8,267 nt of DNA from NCBI GenBank assembly GCA_902766515.1, contig CACXEB010000369.1, forward strand, positions 1 through 8,267, read 5' to 3'. The stretch comes from an uncultured Eubacteriales bacterium. GTDB taxonomy: Bacteria > Bacillota_A > Clostridia > Christensenellales > Aristaeellaceae. The stretch's first letter is position 1, and the number at the start of each line of letters is the position of its first letter. Shown in pieces: positions 1-7,402 of this stretch. A program made the position numbers and the translations under genes. The notes under the pieces were generated by a model, which was given only the letters and a program-made list of their open reading frames with translations, ran no database searches and was not told where the DNA came from.

Positions 1-1
1 C

Positions 2-1174
2 ACCTCGGCCCAGTTCAACAAGAAGGGCTACACCGTGAAGCTCGCCCGCAAGACCGACCTGGCCGGCTTCGGCAAGGCGAAGAAATACGCCCTGATTTCC
101 AACGCCCGGGACCATGCCCTGATCCGCAACCAGATCGTGTTCGCGATGGCGGAATATGTGGGCCTCCGGTATACCCCCGGCTGCGTCCAGGCGGACGTGT
201 ACCTGAACCACGTCTACAACGGGACCTATATCCTGCAGGAGAGCGTGGATGTGTCGCCGGTCCGCGTGGATATCGACGACCTGGAGGCCCGGACGGAGCA
301 GGTCAATGACCAGCCCCTGGACAGCTACCCGCACATGGGGCCCCTGAAGTCCACGGCCGGCCAGATGAAGTACTACGCGATCCCCAACGACCCGGAGGAC
401 ATCACCGGCGGCTACCTGATCGAGTATGAAAACTGGACGGTCCGCTACAAGGACGAGCCCTGCGCCTACACGACCACGCGCAAGAAGGCGATCATGCTCA
501 AGGCCCCGGAGTACGCCTCCGAGGCCCAGATGCGCTATATCAGCGGCCTGATCCAGGCGTATGAAAACGCGATCTTCGCCGACGACGGCATCGACCCGGA
601 CACCGGGAAGCACTATACGGACCTCATGGACCTGGACTCCCTGACCCTCAAGTATATGCTGGAGGAAGCCTGCAAGAACTGTGACGGCAACCAGTCCAGC
701 CAGTACTACTACAAGCCGGCGGACGCCGTCAGCACCCGGATGTACGCCGGCCCTGCCTGGGACTACGATACCAGCTTCGGCGACTACGCCCGCACGACGA
801 CCAAGACGCTGCTGAACCCGGAGGGGCTGTACCTGACGACCCGCAACGCGTCGCGCTACTGGTGGCCCCAGCTGTACGCGAAAGCGGACTTCCGGGCCAG
901 CGTCCGGCGGCACTGGGCGCAGGAATATCGCTCCGCCATGCGGGTGCTCTGCGGGCTGGAGGAGGATCCGGCGGGCAGACTCCTGTCCGTGGACGCCTAC
1001 GCCGCGGCTATCCGGGACAGCGCCGCCATGAATTTTACGCTCTGGCCCATGCGCCAGTCCAGTGAGAACATCGCCAGCACCGGCAAAAACTTTGACAAAA
1101 ACATTGATTATCTGAAGGACTTTATCGAAAAGCGGATGCTGTTCCTGGACCGGGAGTGGGGAGGAGAGGAGTAA
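2..1174 (+). CDS. CotH kinase family protein, 5' end missing
   Basis: This is the C-terminal 390 codons of a CotH-type protein; the frame is open to the left edge, so the GTG at 35 is an internal valine and not a start. The first visible residues already belong to the CotH fold (KKGYTVKLARKTDLAGFG, then the SNARDHALIRNQ stretch at about 95-130). The order of family landmarks is preserved: a VYLNHVYNGTYILQE segment, GGYLIEYEN at 407-433, and GPAWDYDTSFG at 749-781, whose WDxD matches the family's conserved acidic metal-site motif. Bacillus spore-coat CotH is an atypical protein kinase, but many clostridial relatives are secreted or lipid-anchored surface proteins that are not linked to spores. 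Any signal peptide lies outside the window. The gene ends 102 bases before a secreted-protein gene on the same strand. Family assignment is firm; kinase activity and substrate are inferred. Confidence 0.88.
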   Translation, partial: TSAQFNKKGYTVKLARKTDLAGFGKAKKYALISNARDHALIRNQIVFAMAEYVGLRYTPGCVQADVYLNHVYNGTYILQESVDVSPVRVDIDDLEARTEQVNDQPLDSYPHMGPLKSTAGQMKYYAIPNDPEDITGGYLIEYENWTVRYKDEPCAYTTTRKKAIMLKAPEYASEAQMRYISGLIQAYENAIFADDGIDPDTGKHYTDLMDLDSLTLKYMLEEACKNCDGNQSSQYYYKPADAVSTRMYAGPAWDYDTSFGDYARTTTKTLLNPEGLYLTTRNASRYWWPQLYAKADFRASVRRHWAQEYRSAMRVLCGLEEDPAGRLLSVDAYAAAIRDSAAMNFTLWPMRQSSENIASTGKNFDKNIDYLKDFIEKRMLFLDREWGGEE

Positions 1175-1266
1175 AGCGGGAAGATTCCTGCTGTTTGCGA
1201 ATCCGGGTGTCAGGGCGGGGATTTGATTCAGTTGCGCTCCCATGGGGGATCGATCGGGCGGCTGCC

Positions 1267-1271
1267 GGAGG
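1267..1271 (+). promoter_or_regulatory. Ribosome binding site of the large secreted protein
   Basis: GGAGG lies five bases before the ATG at 1277. It fixes that ATG as the start, in preference to the in-frame TTG at 1223, which has no such site and would bury the signal peptide behind 18 extra residues. Confidence 0.85.
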
Positions 1272-1276
1272 TTCAA

Positions 1277-4200
1277 ATGAAACGCTTTTTCAGTCTGCTG
1301 CTCCTGGCGGGGCTGATGCTCGCAGCGCTGTGCCTGCCTGCCGCGCCGGCGGCGGAGGGTGAAGAGGATTACGAGGAGGAATACGAGCCCCAGAATACCT
1401 TTGACTGGGGCGATCCGGAGTATTTTGAGTTTTTATCGGCCTATGCGGAGGACAGGGAACGCTATGGCCTGGACGGATACAGGCAGCTGGTGGAGATGTA
1501 TGACCCCCGGGAGCCGATCCCGTTCAAGGACATGCGGGCGGCGCGGACCGACAGCTCCACCGATGACTTTGGCGCGCGCGGCTACCTGAGCGTGGACGGG
1601 CAGGTGATTGTGGATCCGGTCTGGTTCAATACGACACGCTTTGAGGGACACTATGGCCTCGCGACGAAAAACGGCGCCAAACTGGTGTATGACCGGGAGG
1701 GGCATCTGCGGATGGACGCTTCCGAGGTGCTTTTTGACGCCCTTTGGACCAATAAAAACCAGTACTTTTATATCGTTCGCCATGGTCCGAATCAATTGAT
1801 TAAAACGCTCTATGATGAGGATCTGTTCAAGGTGGCTGACAATGTGGAGAGCTGGTGCAGCGGATACTATGTGGTGAGGAACGGCCCCGCTTCGGAGGTG
1901 TATGATTACGACCATCAGCTCGTCTACCGAAATGGGGTCGAAGGCGATTTTCTGCAGCCCTTCCTGAACAGGGTGGACGGCGAATATTACCTGGTTGAGC
2001 GACAGCTGCTGACGGTGGTGATCCGGACGCTGCCCGGGGGCCGGGAGATCGCCCGCTATGACCGCGCCAGCTTCTCCGTCAATGCCGAGGACTGCGCGGT
2101 GGCCGTCACTTCCGTGGACGATTACCATAACGCGGTGCTGGTGGTGCTCGACCACGGACGGGCGATGCCGCTTCGGCTGCGGGGTTCCGGATTTAACCGC
2201 AGCATGCAGGACCCGGACCGGATCAGAATCGATTACCGGGCCTATACCTCGTCCCGTGAGCCTGAAAAAGAGGCCTGGCTGGTGTATGATTTCCGCAAGG
2301 ACATTGCATTTCAGCCTGAGAACGAGTTGATTTGGCTCGGATCAATCATGACTTCTGCGGAAATTGGCGAATACAGTCGGGCGAAAGTGGCCGGCCTGCC
2401 CACCATCGACCTTCCCGTGACCGGGCATGAGGACTATGACTATTGCGTCGGCCTGGATTATTCTTTTTCCGGCAGACTGCGCGCCTTCAACCGCACCGTT
2501 TATCACTGCTATCTGCGGGGGGACGAGGACATCGGCGGCTACGACGTCCTGCTGCGCGATCTGTATACGGGGGCCGAATTTGCGTTCGACAATGTCATCT
2601 GTACGTACGGGCCGACCGCTTTTTTTCAGATCTGCGAGCATTACTGCTGGGATTGCAGCACCCTGCTGTTTGAAAAGGACGATGGCTCGTGGACCATCTT
2701 TGACCTGGTGAACCAGGGGTCGTTGGACTGTCCGTCCACCTATGTCCTGGAATCCGCCGGCAGGAACTATATCCTCTTTTATGAAACCGACCCGGCCGAT
2801 GGGCAACTGATCCGGCATCTTTATACGGTGAAGGGCTGGAGCGCGGACTTTTCAGCCCCGATCCTGTTTCCGCCGGTATTATCATTTGATGGCGTGAGGC
2901 CGCCGGACCGGGCGCTGCTGCACACGACCCGGACGACCATCTCCATGACCAGCGGACACGTGGATACCGTGCCGCTCAAGGCCACGGCCTATCCGGTGTC
3001 CATCGCGGGGGATTCGGCCCTCGACTGGGTCAACGCCTATGCGAACTTCCTGAAGGGCTACCGCTTCCTGGTGGATGACTACGGACAGTCCATGGTGAAC
3101 GGCTATTATTTTCAGCCCGTTACGCCGAACAATATCCTGACGGGCGGGGAGTATTCGCGGCCCTTTGAGGTCAGCCTGTATGACATGGACCGGGACGGCG
3201 TGCCGGAGCTCTTCATTGACACCGGCGGGGATTTTGCCTTTGGCAGCGTCTTTGTCTACACCTACAGCCGCGCGGCTGTCAGGTTTGCCGGGATCATCGA
3301 CTATCACGAGGAAAGGGATTTGAGCTTCCACATTTCCCCGGCGCACACGGGCCTTTTGGGCGGATTCTATGGCATGGGCGTGTCGACCTTTACCTATTAT
3401 GATCTGGAAAACGGCAGGCTGCGCAGGCAGGTCATGTACGATGAGTACGATATGGATGAGGAGGGCTTCCGGGCGTCCCCGGATGGTCCGGTGATTGAAT
3501 GGGTGACGGATCTTCAGGAGATGCGCGATCTCGTGATGAGCATAAACTGGCATCAGCTGCGGTTTGAAACGCTGGAGAGCGCCGTCAGGGGCAGCTTCTA
3601 CGATCACGTGGTCAAGCCTGTTGCCCGGGACACGGCCTATGAACTGATCAAATCTGTGCCGGATACGGATTCGGTGCAGGGATACAGCTACGCGGCCAAT
3701 CAGCCGGACGATTGGGTGGCGACCCAGATGTGGCTGTCGCTGGCGCAGCTCAATATCAGCGGGATGGATTCCAGGAAGGCGCGGCGGCAGCTGTATTTTG
3801 AGTTTGCGCTGAAGGCCTGCGCTACCACGAAGCAAGCCTCCTACATCAAGGCCGACGCGGTGCCCGAGATCATGAAGGATCTGAAGGACTTCAATGGCTT
3901 CACTGTGGATTTCTTCTATCACGCGGTGGCGAAAATCACCCCGCAGGACATGATCATTTCATGGAACGGCGCGAATGAGGACGCCATTAAGAAGGCCATG
4001 AATGAGTACTTCGAGTCCGATGACATGTCGGAAATGGCGCTGAGGGCCAGACTGGACGAGCTGCAGCTTTTTACTCCGAAGCAGCAGGAGCCGATCTTCA
4101 GGAATCTGGAGACGCTCCGGCTTCTGAAGGCTTACGGGGACGCGCTGAAAATCTATGAATACAGCGAGAAGACCATCAATGAGGCCCTCGAGGTGGTCAA

Positions 4201-4831
4201 CCAATGGAACCTGCTGAACGCTGTGGATCAGGATCAGCTGCTGGAGATCGCGGATAGTTTCAGCAGCCGCGGCGATGAGGATATGAAGCATGTCGGCAAC
4301 AAAATCAGGCTGTATCTGAACAGCAGCCGGACCGGGCAGCTGGTGCTGCTGGCGACGGATCATTTTGGGGATTTATGCTTTGATCTGCTCTTCAAAAAGT
4401 TCAAATCCACGATTCTGAAGAATGCCGGCGGCATGCGCGGCGCCGTATTCACCCTCATCTATATGACCATTGACAATCTGACCAATGTGGGCGACCTGAC
4501 CGGCTGCAACATTGAGATCGTCGCCGCTGCCGACAACATGCGCCAGTTCTATAACGACTATGACAACCGCGTCGGTTTCTATGAAAACGAAAAAAGCGCG
4601 CATCGGTTCAAGCGCATGATGTTTTCCTGCCTGAACTTCTACGAGGCCGCCATCAAGGTCAATGATGTCTACCGGGATCTGGTGAAAACCGGTGACCAGG
4701 CGATCCTGAGCGGGCTGATCAACAACGACGCCATGCGCGCCGCCGCCGACAAGGCGGCTGTCGATAATGAGCGCTATCAGGCCTTCCTGTGCTATCTCCG
4801 CCAGCTGATGGACCTGTACTTCGACGACTGA
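1277..4831 (+). CDS. Large secreted protein with WG-like repeats and a calcium-type loop, function unknown
   Basis: The product has 1184 residues and I do not recognise a named family. Residues 1-26 form a signal peptide: MKRFF, a hydrophobic core to about 20, and an APAA cleavage region. Cys19 is preceded by AAL, so it is not a good lipobox. An acidic stretch, EEDYEEEYE, follows. Residues 102-150 resemble a WG repeat (VDGQVIVDPVWF, then YGLATKNG). Further units recur with YIVRHGP at 165-171, YVVRNGP at 198-204 and a weaker YLVER at 238-242, suggesting a beta-propeller-like domain. Residues 636-644 (DMDRDGVPE) match the DxDxDGxxE calcium loop common in clostridial secreted proteins, inside a region from about 580 to 790. 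The last 390 residues are mostly helical with no clear membrane span. No catalytic motif was seen. It follows a CotH gene on the same strand and probably acts outside the membrane. Confidence 0.85.
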   Translation: MKRFFSLLLLAGLMLAALCLPAAPAAEGEEDYEEEYEPQNTFDWGDPEYFEFLSAYAEDRERYGLDGYRQLVEMYDPREPIPFKDMRAARTDSSTDDFGARGYLSVDGQVIVDPVWFNTTRFEGHYGLATKNGAKLVYDREGHLRMDASEVLFDALWTNKNQYFYIVRHGPNQLIKTLYDEDLFKVADNVESWCSGYYVVRNGPASEVYDYDHQLVYRNGVEGDFLQPFLNRVDGEYYLVERQLLTVVIRTLPGGREIARYDRASFSVNAEDCAVAVTSVDDYHNAVLVVLDHGRAMPLRLRGSGFNRSMQDPDRIRIDYRAYTSSREPEKEAWLVYDFRKDIAFQPENELIWLGSIMTSAEIGEYSRAKVAGLPTIDLPVTGHEDYDYCVGLDYSFSGRLRAFNRTVYHCYLRGDEDIGGYDVLLRDLYTGAEFAFDNVICTYGPTAFFQICEHYCWDCSTLLFEKDDGSWTIFDLVNQGSLDCPSTYVLESAGRNYILFYETDPADGQLIRHLYTVKGWSADFSAPILFPPVLSFDGVRPPDRALLHTTRTTISMTSGHVDTVPLKATAYPVSIAGDSALDWVNAYANFLKGYRFLVDDYGQSMVNGYYFQPVTPNNILTGGEYSRPFEVSLYDMDRDGVPELFIDTGGDFAFGSVFVYTYSRAAVRFAGIIDYHEERDLSFHISPAHTGLLGGFYGMGVSTFTYYDLENGRLRRQVMYDEYDMDEEGFRASPDGPVIEWVTDLQEMRDLVMSINWHQLRFETLESAVRGSFYDHVVKPVARDTAYELIKSVPDTDSVQGYSYAANQPDDWVATQMWLSLAQLNISGMDSRKARRQLYFEFALKACATTKQASYIKADAVPEIMKDLKDFNGFTVDFFYHAVAKITPQDMIISWNGANEDAIKKAMNEYFESDDMSEMALRARLDELQLFTPKQQEPIFRNLETLRLLKAYGDALKIYEYSEKTINEALEVVNQWNLLNAVDQDQLLEIADSFSSRGDEDMKHVGNKIRLYLNSSRTGQLVLLATDHFGDLCFDLLFKKFKSTILKNAGGMRGAVFTLIYMTIDNLTNVGDLTGCNIEIVAAADNMRQFYNDYDNRVGFYENEKSAHRFKRMMFSCLNFYEAAIKVNDVYRDLVKTGDQAILSGLINNDAMRAAADKAAVDNERYQAFLCYLRQLMDLYFDD

Positions 4832-4886
4832 TGAGCGATGAGTATCAGCGGAGGTGTTTTCCTGGAGCAGGGCGGCGGGCAGTGTT

Positions 4887-4903
4887 CCCGGCATACTGCC
4901 GGG
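4887..4903 (+). repeat. Perfect inverted repeat in the intergenic gap
   Basis: CCCGGCA and TGCCGGG (7 bp, 100% complementary) flank a three-base TAC loop, which would give a GC-rich RNA hairpin. No run of T follows, so it is not a standard intrinsic terminator. A second possible stem, GGCAGT at 4878-4883 with ACTGCC at 4895-4900, shares bases with it, and the two cannot form together. The hairpin lies 34 bases before the acetyltransferase start at 4938. It could be a weak terminator, an mRNA processing or stability element between the two operon halves, or chance in GC-rich DNA. Confidence 0.5.
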
Positions 4904-4927
4904 TCCCCTGAGCGGCGGCGAACATTC

Positions 4928-4932
4928 GGAGG
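4928..4932 (+). promoter_or_regulatory. Ribosome binding site of the first acetyltransferase
   Basis: GGAGG lies five bases before the ATG at 4938 and selects it over the in-frame GTG at 4854. That GTG would add 28 residues (including SWSRAAGSVPG) that do not belong to the GNAT fold. Confidence 0.82.
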
Positions 4933-4937
4933 TCAGG

Positions 4938-5468
4938 ATGAAAACGGAGCCACTGTTTGAAACGGAGCGGCTGGTCATCCGCAGGTTCCGGGACGAAGAT
5001 GCCCGGCCGCTGTATGAAAACCACCTGGACGATGAGGTCCGGCGATGGTTTCCCAACGAGTGCTATGCTGACCTGGAGGAAGCGCGGGACGCGATCCGCT
5101 TCTATGCCGGGTGTGTGGACAAAGGGCAGCTGCCCTTCGTGCTCGGTGTGGCGCTGAAGGAAACGGGGGAGCTGATTGGCGACACCGGCGTCAGTGAGGT
5201 GGAAGGAAAACCGGGCGAGACGGAGATCGGATACTGCATCGGCCGGCCGTACCGCCGCCGGGGATACGCCGCCGAACTGCTGGCGGCGGTATCTGATTAT
5301 ATCGCCGCCCGGTTCCGCATCAAGGTCATCTACGGCCGCGTGATCCTCGGAAACGAGGCGTCCGCGAAAGTGCTGGAGAAGGCCGGATACCGGCTGGAGA
5401 GGACAGAAACCGGCGCGGAAGACGATCCTTACGGCAACGGCATGCTGGTTTACAGGAAAGACTTCTGA
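4938..5468 (+). CDS. GNAT N-acetyltransferase, RimJ/RimL type
   Basis: The 176-residue product is a full-length cytoplasmic GNAT enzyme that would move an acetyl group from acetyl-CoA to an amine. The N-terminus TERLVIRRFRDEDA is the hallmark opening of the RimJ/RimL-like subgroup (Acetyltransf_3). GYCIGRPYRRRGYA places the acetyl-CoA pyrophosphate loop at residues 106-111 (R-R-R-G-Y-A), and GNEASAKVLEKAGY carries the conserved Asn139 and Ser142 of the last helix. In this subgroup the acceptor may be a protein N-terminus, an amino sugar, an antibiotic or another small amine, and the sequence does not decide which. It is the first gene of a tight five-gene run and lies 106 bases after the secreted-protein gene. 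Subgroup assignment is confident; substrate is unknown. Confidence 0.9.
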   Translation: MKTEPLFETERLVIRRFRDEDARPLYENHLDDEVRRWFPNECYADLEEARDAIRFYAGCVDKGQLPFVLGVALKETGELIGDTGVSEVEGKPGETEIGYCIGRPYRRRGYAAELLAAVSDYIAARFRIKVIYGRVILGNEASAKVLEKAGYRLERTETGAEDDPYGNGMLVYRKDF

Positions 5469-5496
5469 TCCGGACAGCGACGAAAGGACGGAAAAC

Positions 5497-5967
5497 ATGA
5501 TGAGACTGACCGGAGTGACGGAGGAAAACTGGCTGGAGATCGCTTCCCTGTCCGTCAAGGAATACCAGAAGGATTATGTCGCTCCCGCGATCGGGATCCT
5601 GGCCAGGGGTTACGTATACCGCGGCTGCGGCGCGAAGGTGTTCGCGTTTGAAGAGGGCGGTGTGATCGTGGGCATGGCGCTGGTCCGGGAGTTCACGGAG
5701 GAGCCGCTGGGCTATGACCTGCAGCAGTTCATGATCGACCGGCGTTACCAGCACAGGGGATACGGTACCCAGGCCCTGGGGCTGGTGCTGGATGAGCTGC
5801 GCAGGGAATACCACTACGATCACGTGGAGCTCTGCGTCAAAAAGGCGGACGTTGAAGCGATCCGCCTTTACGGGAAGCTGGGCTTTGTCGATTCGGGCTA
5901 TGTGGATGAAGACATGCCGGATATGCTGAACATGATCTGCGACCTGTCCGGCGGCCGCTGGGATTGA
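5497..5967 (+). CDS. GNAT N-acetyltransferase, spermine/spermidine acetyltransferase-like
   Basis: The 156-residue product is a GNAT enzyme of a different subgroup from its neighbour. The N-terminal pattern (LSVKEYQKDYVAPAIGILA) and the QQFMIDRRYQHRGYG core resemble the diamine/spermidine acetyltransferases of Bacillota such as BltD. The acetyl-CoA loop is Q85-H-R-G-Y-G90. The IRLYGKLGF segment supplies Tyr125 at the usual general-acid position. The Asn that often precedes that helix is replaced (KKADVEA). Acetylation of polyamines is therefore the leading guess, but closely similar sequences act on other amines. The start is the first of two tandem ATGs, chosen because AAAGGA at 5483-5488 lies eight bases upstream of it. 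The gene begins 28 bases after the previous stop and probably shares its transcript. Confidence 0.88.
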   Translation: MMRLTGVTEENWLEIASLSVKEYQKDYVAPAIGILARGYVYRGCGAKVFAFEEGGVIVGMALVREFTEEPLGYDLQQFMIDRRYQHRGYGTQALGLVLDELRREYHYDHVELCVKKADVEAIRLYGKLGFVDSGYVDEDMPDMLNMICDLSGGRWD

Positions 5968-5973
5968 AACGTG

Positions 5974-6903
5974 ATGGACTACAGCAGAAAGATCTCCGAA
6001 CGTCAGTGGAACCTCCCGGACAAAGGAAAGCTGGAAAGCAGGCGCGAGCAGACCTATATTGACGACATCATCCAGAAGGACCATATCCAGCGGAAACTGC
6101 TGGAGGGTCTGGACGGCATCAAGACCGTGTTCGACGGCGGAGCCGGCAGCGGGCGGTTCTCGATCCTGCTCGCGAAGCAGGGCTGTCATGTGACCCATTT
6201 CGATATCTCGCAGCCCATGATCGATCAGGCCAGGGAGATTGCGGAGGCGGAAGGCGTCTCGGACCGCATCACTTTTGTCAAAGGCGCCCTCGAGGAGCTG
6301 CGGGATTATGGCGATCGTTCCTTTGATCTGGTGATGTCGTTTGACGCGCCGATTTCCTATACCTATCCAAACCAGTACCGGGTTATCAGGGAACTGGTCA
6401 GAATGGCCCGGAAACGGGTGATGTTCAGCGTATCCAGCCGGCTGGGCTCACTGCCGTACCTGTGCAATCCGGTGCAGAAGACCCAGTTCATCCTGGACGA
6501 GGGGGCCGAAGATCCCTTTGTGCGGTGGTGCGTGGCGAACCGATCGAAAATGATTCGGGATTTCCGCTTTGACCGCCAGCGGGCGGAGCGGGTCATGGCG
6601 GACGGGCTCCTGGGCGGACAGGAAGAAATCGATGAATACGAGGCGGGCGGCGCTCCCTGGTGCATCACCTATACGTTCATGCCTGATGAGCTGGAGCGCG
6701 TGCTGCGGGAATGCGGCGTCAGGAACATCCGCCTGTCCGGCCCCGGCGCGTTCGGCCGCACCCTGCCCCGCGAGATCCTGGTCAGGCTGATGTCTGACCC
6801 CGGACAGAAAAAGGATTTCCTGGACTTTTGCTACCGGTTTGATTCCAATCCCTATGTGTGCGGCATGGGCAAGGACAATCTGTTGGCTGCAGGCGAGGTC
6901 TGA
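5974..6903 (+). CDS. Class I SAM-dependent methyltransferase
   Basis: The product has 309 residues. A Rossmann-type SAM site is clear: motif I VFDGGAGSGRF at about 52-62 (D-G-G-A-G-S-G), the acidic residue after strand 2 in THFDIS (Asp77), and LEELRDYGDRSFDLVMSFDAP for the later motifs. The N-terminal 45 residues and the part from about 150 onward (SSRLGSLPYLCNPVQKT, then a C-terminal FDSNPYVCGMGKDNLLA) are additions that would shape the acceptor pocket; I cannot name the substrate from them. The start is uncertain between GTG 5971 and ATG 5974, and neither has a good ribosome binding site. The ATG lies only six bases after the previous stop, so translation is probably coupled to the upstream acetyltransferase. 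Small-molecule methylation is more likely than DNA or rRNA methylation because no signature of those classes is seen. Confidence 0.88.
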   Translation: MDYSRKISERQWNLPDKGKLESRREQTYIDDIIQKDHIQRKLLEGLDGIKTVFDGGAGSGRFSILLAKQGCHVTHFDISQPMIDQAREIAEAEGVSDRITFVKGALEELRDYGDRSFDLVMSFDAPISYTYPNQYRVIRELVRMARKRVMFSVSSRLGSLPYLCNPVQKTQFILDEGAEDPFVRWCVANRSKMIRDFRFDRQRAERVMADGLLGGQEEIDEYEAGGAPWCITYTFMPDELERVLRECGVRNIRLSGPGAFGRTLPREILVRLMSDPGQKKDFLDFCYRFDSNPYVCGMGKDNLLAAGEV

Positions 6904-6904
6904 T

Positions 6905-7402
6905 ATGATCCACATTGAAGAAATCCCCCTCGAACAGATCGGCGTGTTCTGGGAGATCCACATCCGGTACCTGGTGGATGACGGCATCATCTCGGATGAA
7001 GAGGATATCGCCTATTTTACGGGGGAGGAGTACCGCGGCATCCTTGAAAACCACATGGCCCGCGATCGGGACCGGCATCATATGGTCTGGTTCCGCCGCG
7101 ACGGCGAGCGGATCGGCGCAGCCTCCTACTGTACGTACCAGAGCGGGGACGGCCAGTGCTTTATCATGGATTTCTGGGTGTTTCCGGCGTACCGCGGAAA
7201 CGGCACGGGCCACCGGTGCTTCGAGGCGCTGGAGCGCTATACCCGGGCGGACGGGGCAAAATACTACGAGCTCAACAGCACGAAAGAGGACTCGGTCCGG
7301 TTCTGGAAATCCCTTGGCTTTGTGGAGAACGGCCGGGACGAGTACGGCATGCCGCTGCTGATCAAACGCGGGAACAGCGGAGAAGGGACAGAGGATGTTT
7401 GA
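6905..7402 (+). CDS. GNAT family N-acetyltransferase
   Basis: The 165-residue product is a third GNAT in the same run. MDFWVFPAYRGNGTG is the strand-4 and acetyl-CoA loop signature, with R97-G-N-G-T-G102. YELNSTKEDSVRFWKSLGF is the C-terminal helix region, with Asn124 in the usual place. The position normally held by the catalytic tyrosine (as in FYxxLGF) is Trp134 here, so a water or another residue would have to act as the acid. The N-terminal half, with a YLVDDGIISDEEDIAYF stretch, does not point to a known substrate. The ATG follows the methyltransferase stop by one base, and GAGG at 6895-6898 lies six bases upstream, so the two genes are coupled. The gene overlaps the hydrolase downstream by eight bases. 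Confidence 0.87.
   Translation: MIHIEEIPLEQIGVFWEIHIRYLVDDGIISDEEDIAYFTGEEYRGILENHMARDRDRHHMVWFRRDGERIGAASYCTYQSGDGQCFIMDFWVFPAYRGNGTGHRCFEALERYTRADGAKYYELNSTKEDSVRFWKSLGFVENGRDEYGMPLLIKRGNSGEGTEDV

Noticed and set aside
1223..1276. TTG start for the secreted protein
   Set aside because: No ribosome binding site precedes it, and the ATG at 1277 has GGAGG and begins directly with a signal peptide.
1175..1276. Promoter or terminator between the CotH and secreted-protein genes
   Set aside because: I found no hairpin with a T run and no convincing pair of -35 and -10 boxes. The CCCATGGG palindrome at 1239-1246 is too short to form a stem with a loop.
1331..1333. Cys19 of the secreted protein as a lipoprotein attachment site
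   Set aside because: The preceding residues are AAL; a lipobox needs Gly, Ala or Ser just before the Cys, and an APAA cleavage site follows.
2882..3922. A 346-residue open frame on the minus strand
   Set aside because: It lies fully inside the secreted-protein gene, its translation is rich in His, Arg, Ile and Val without any fold signature, and long antisense frames are expected from the codon bias of GC-rich genes.
4831..4911. A 26-codon open frame as a real small gene
   Set aside because: It has no ribosome binding site and no hydrophobic or other recognisable feature. It is kept only as part of a leader hypothesis.
5326..6198. A 290-residue open frame on the minus strand
   Set aside because: It crosses three convincing plus-strand genes, including the GNAT and SAM-binding motifs, and its translation shows no domain.
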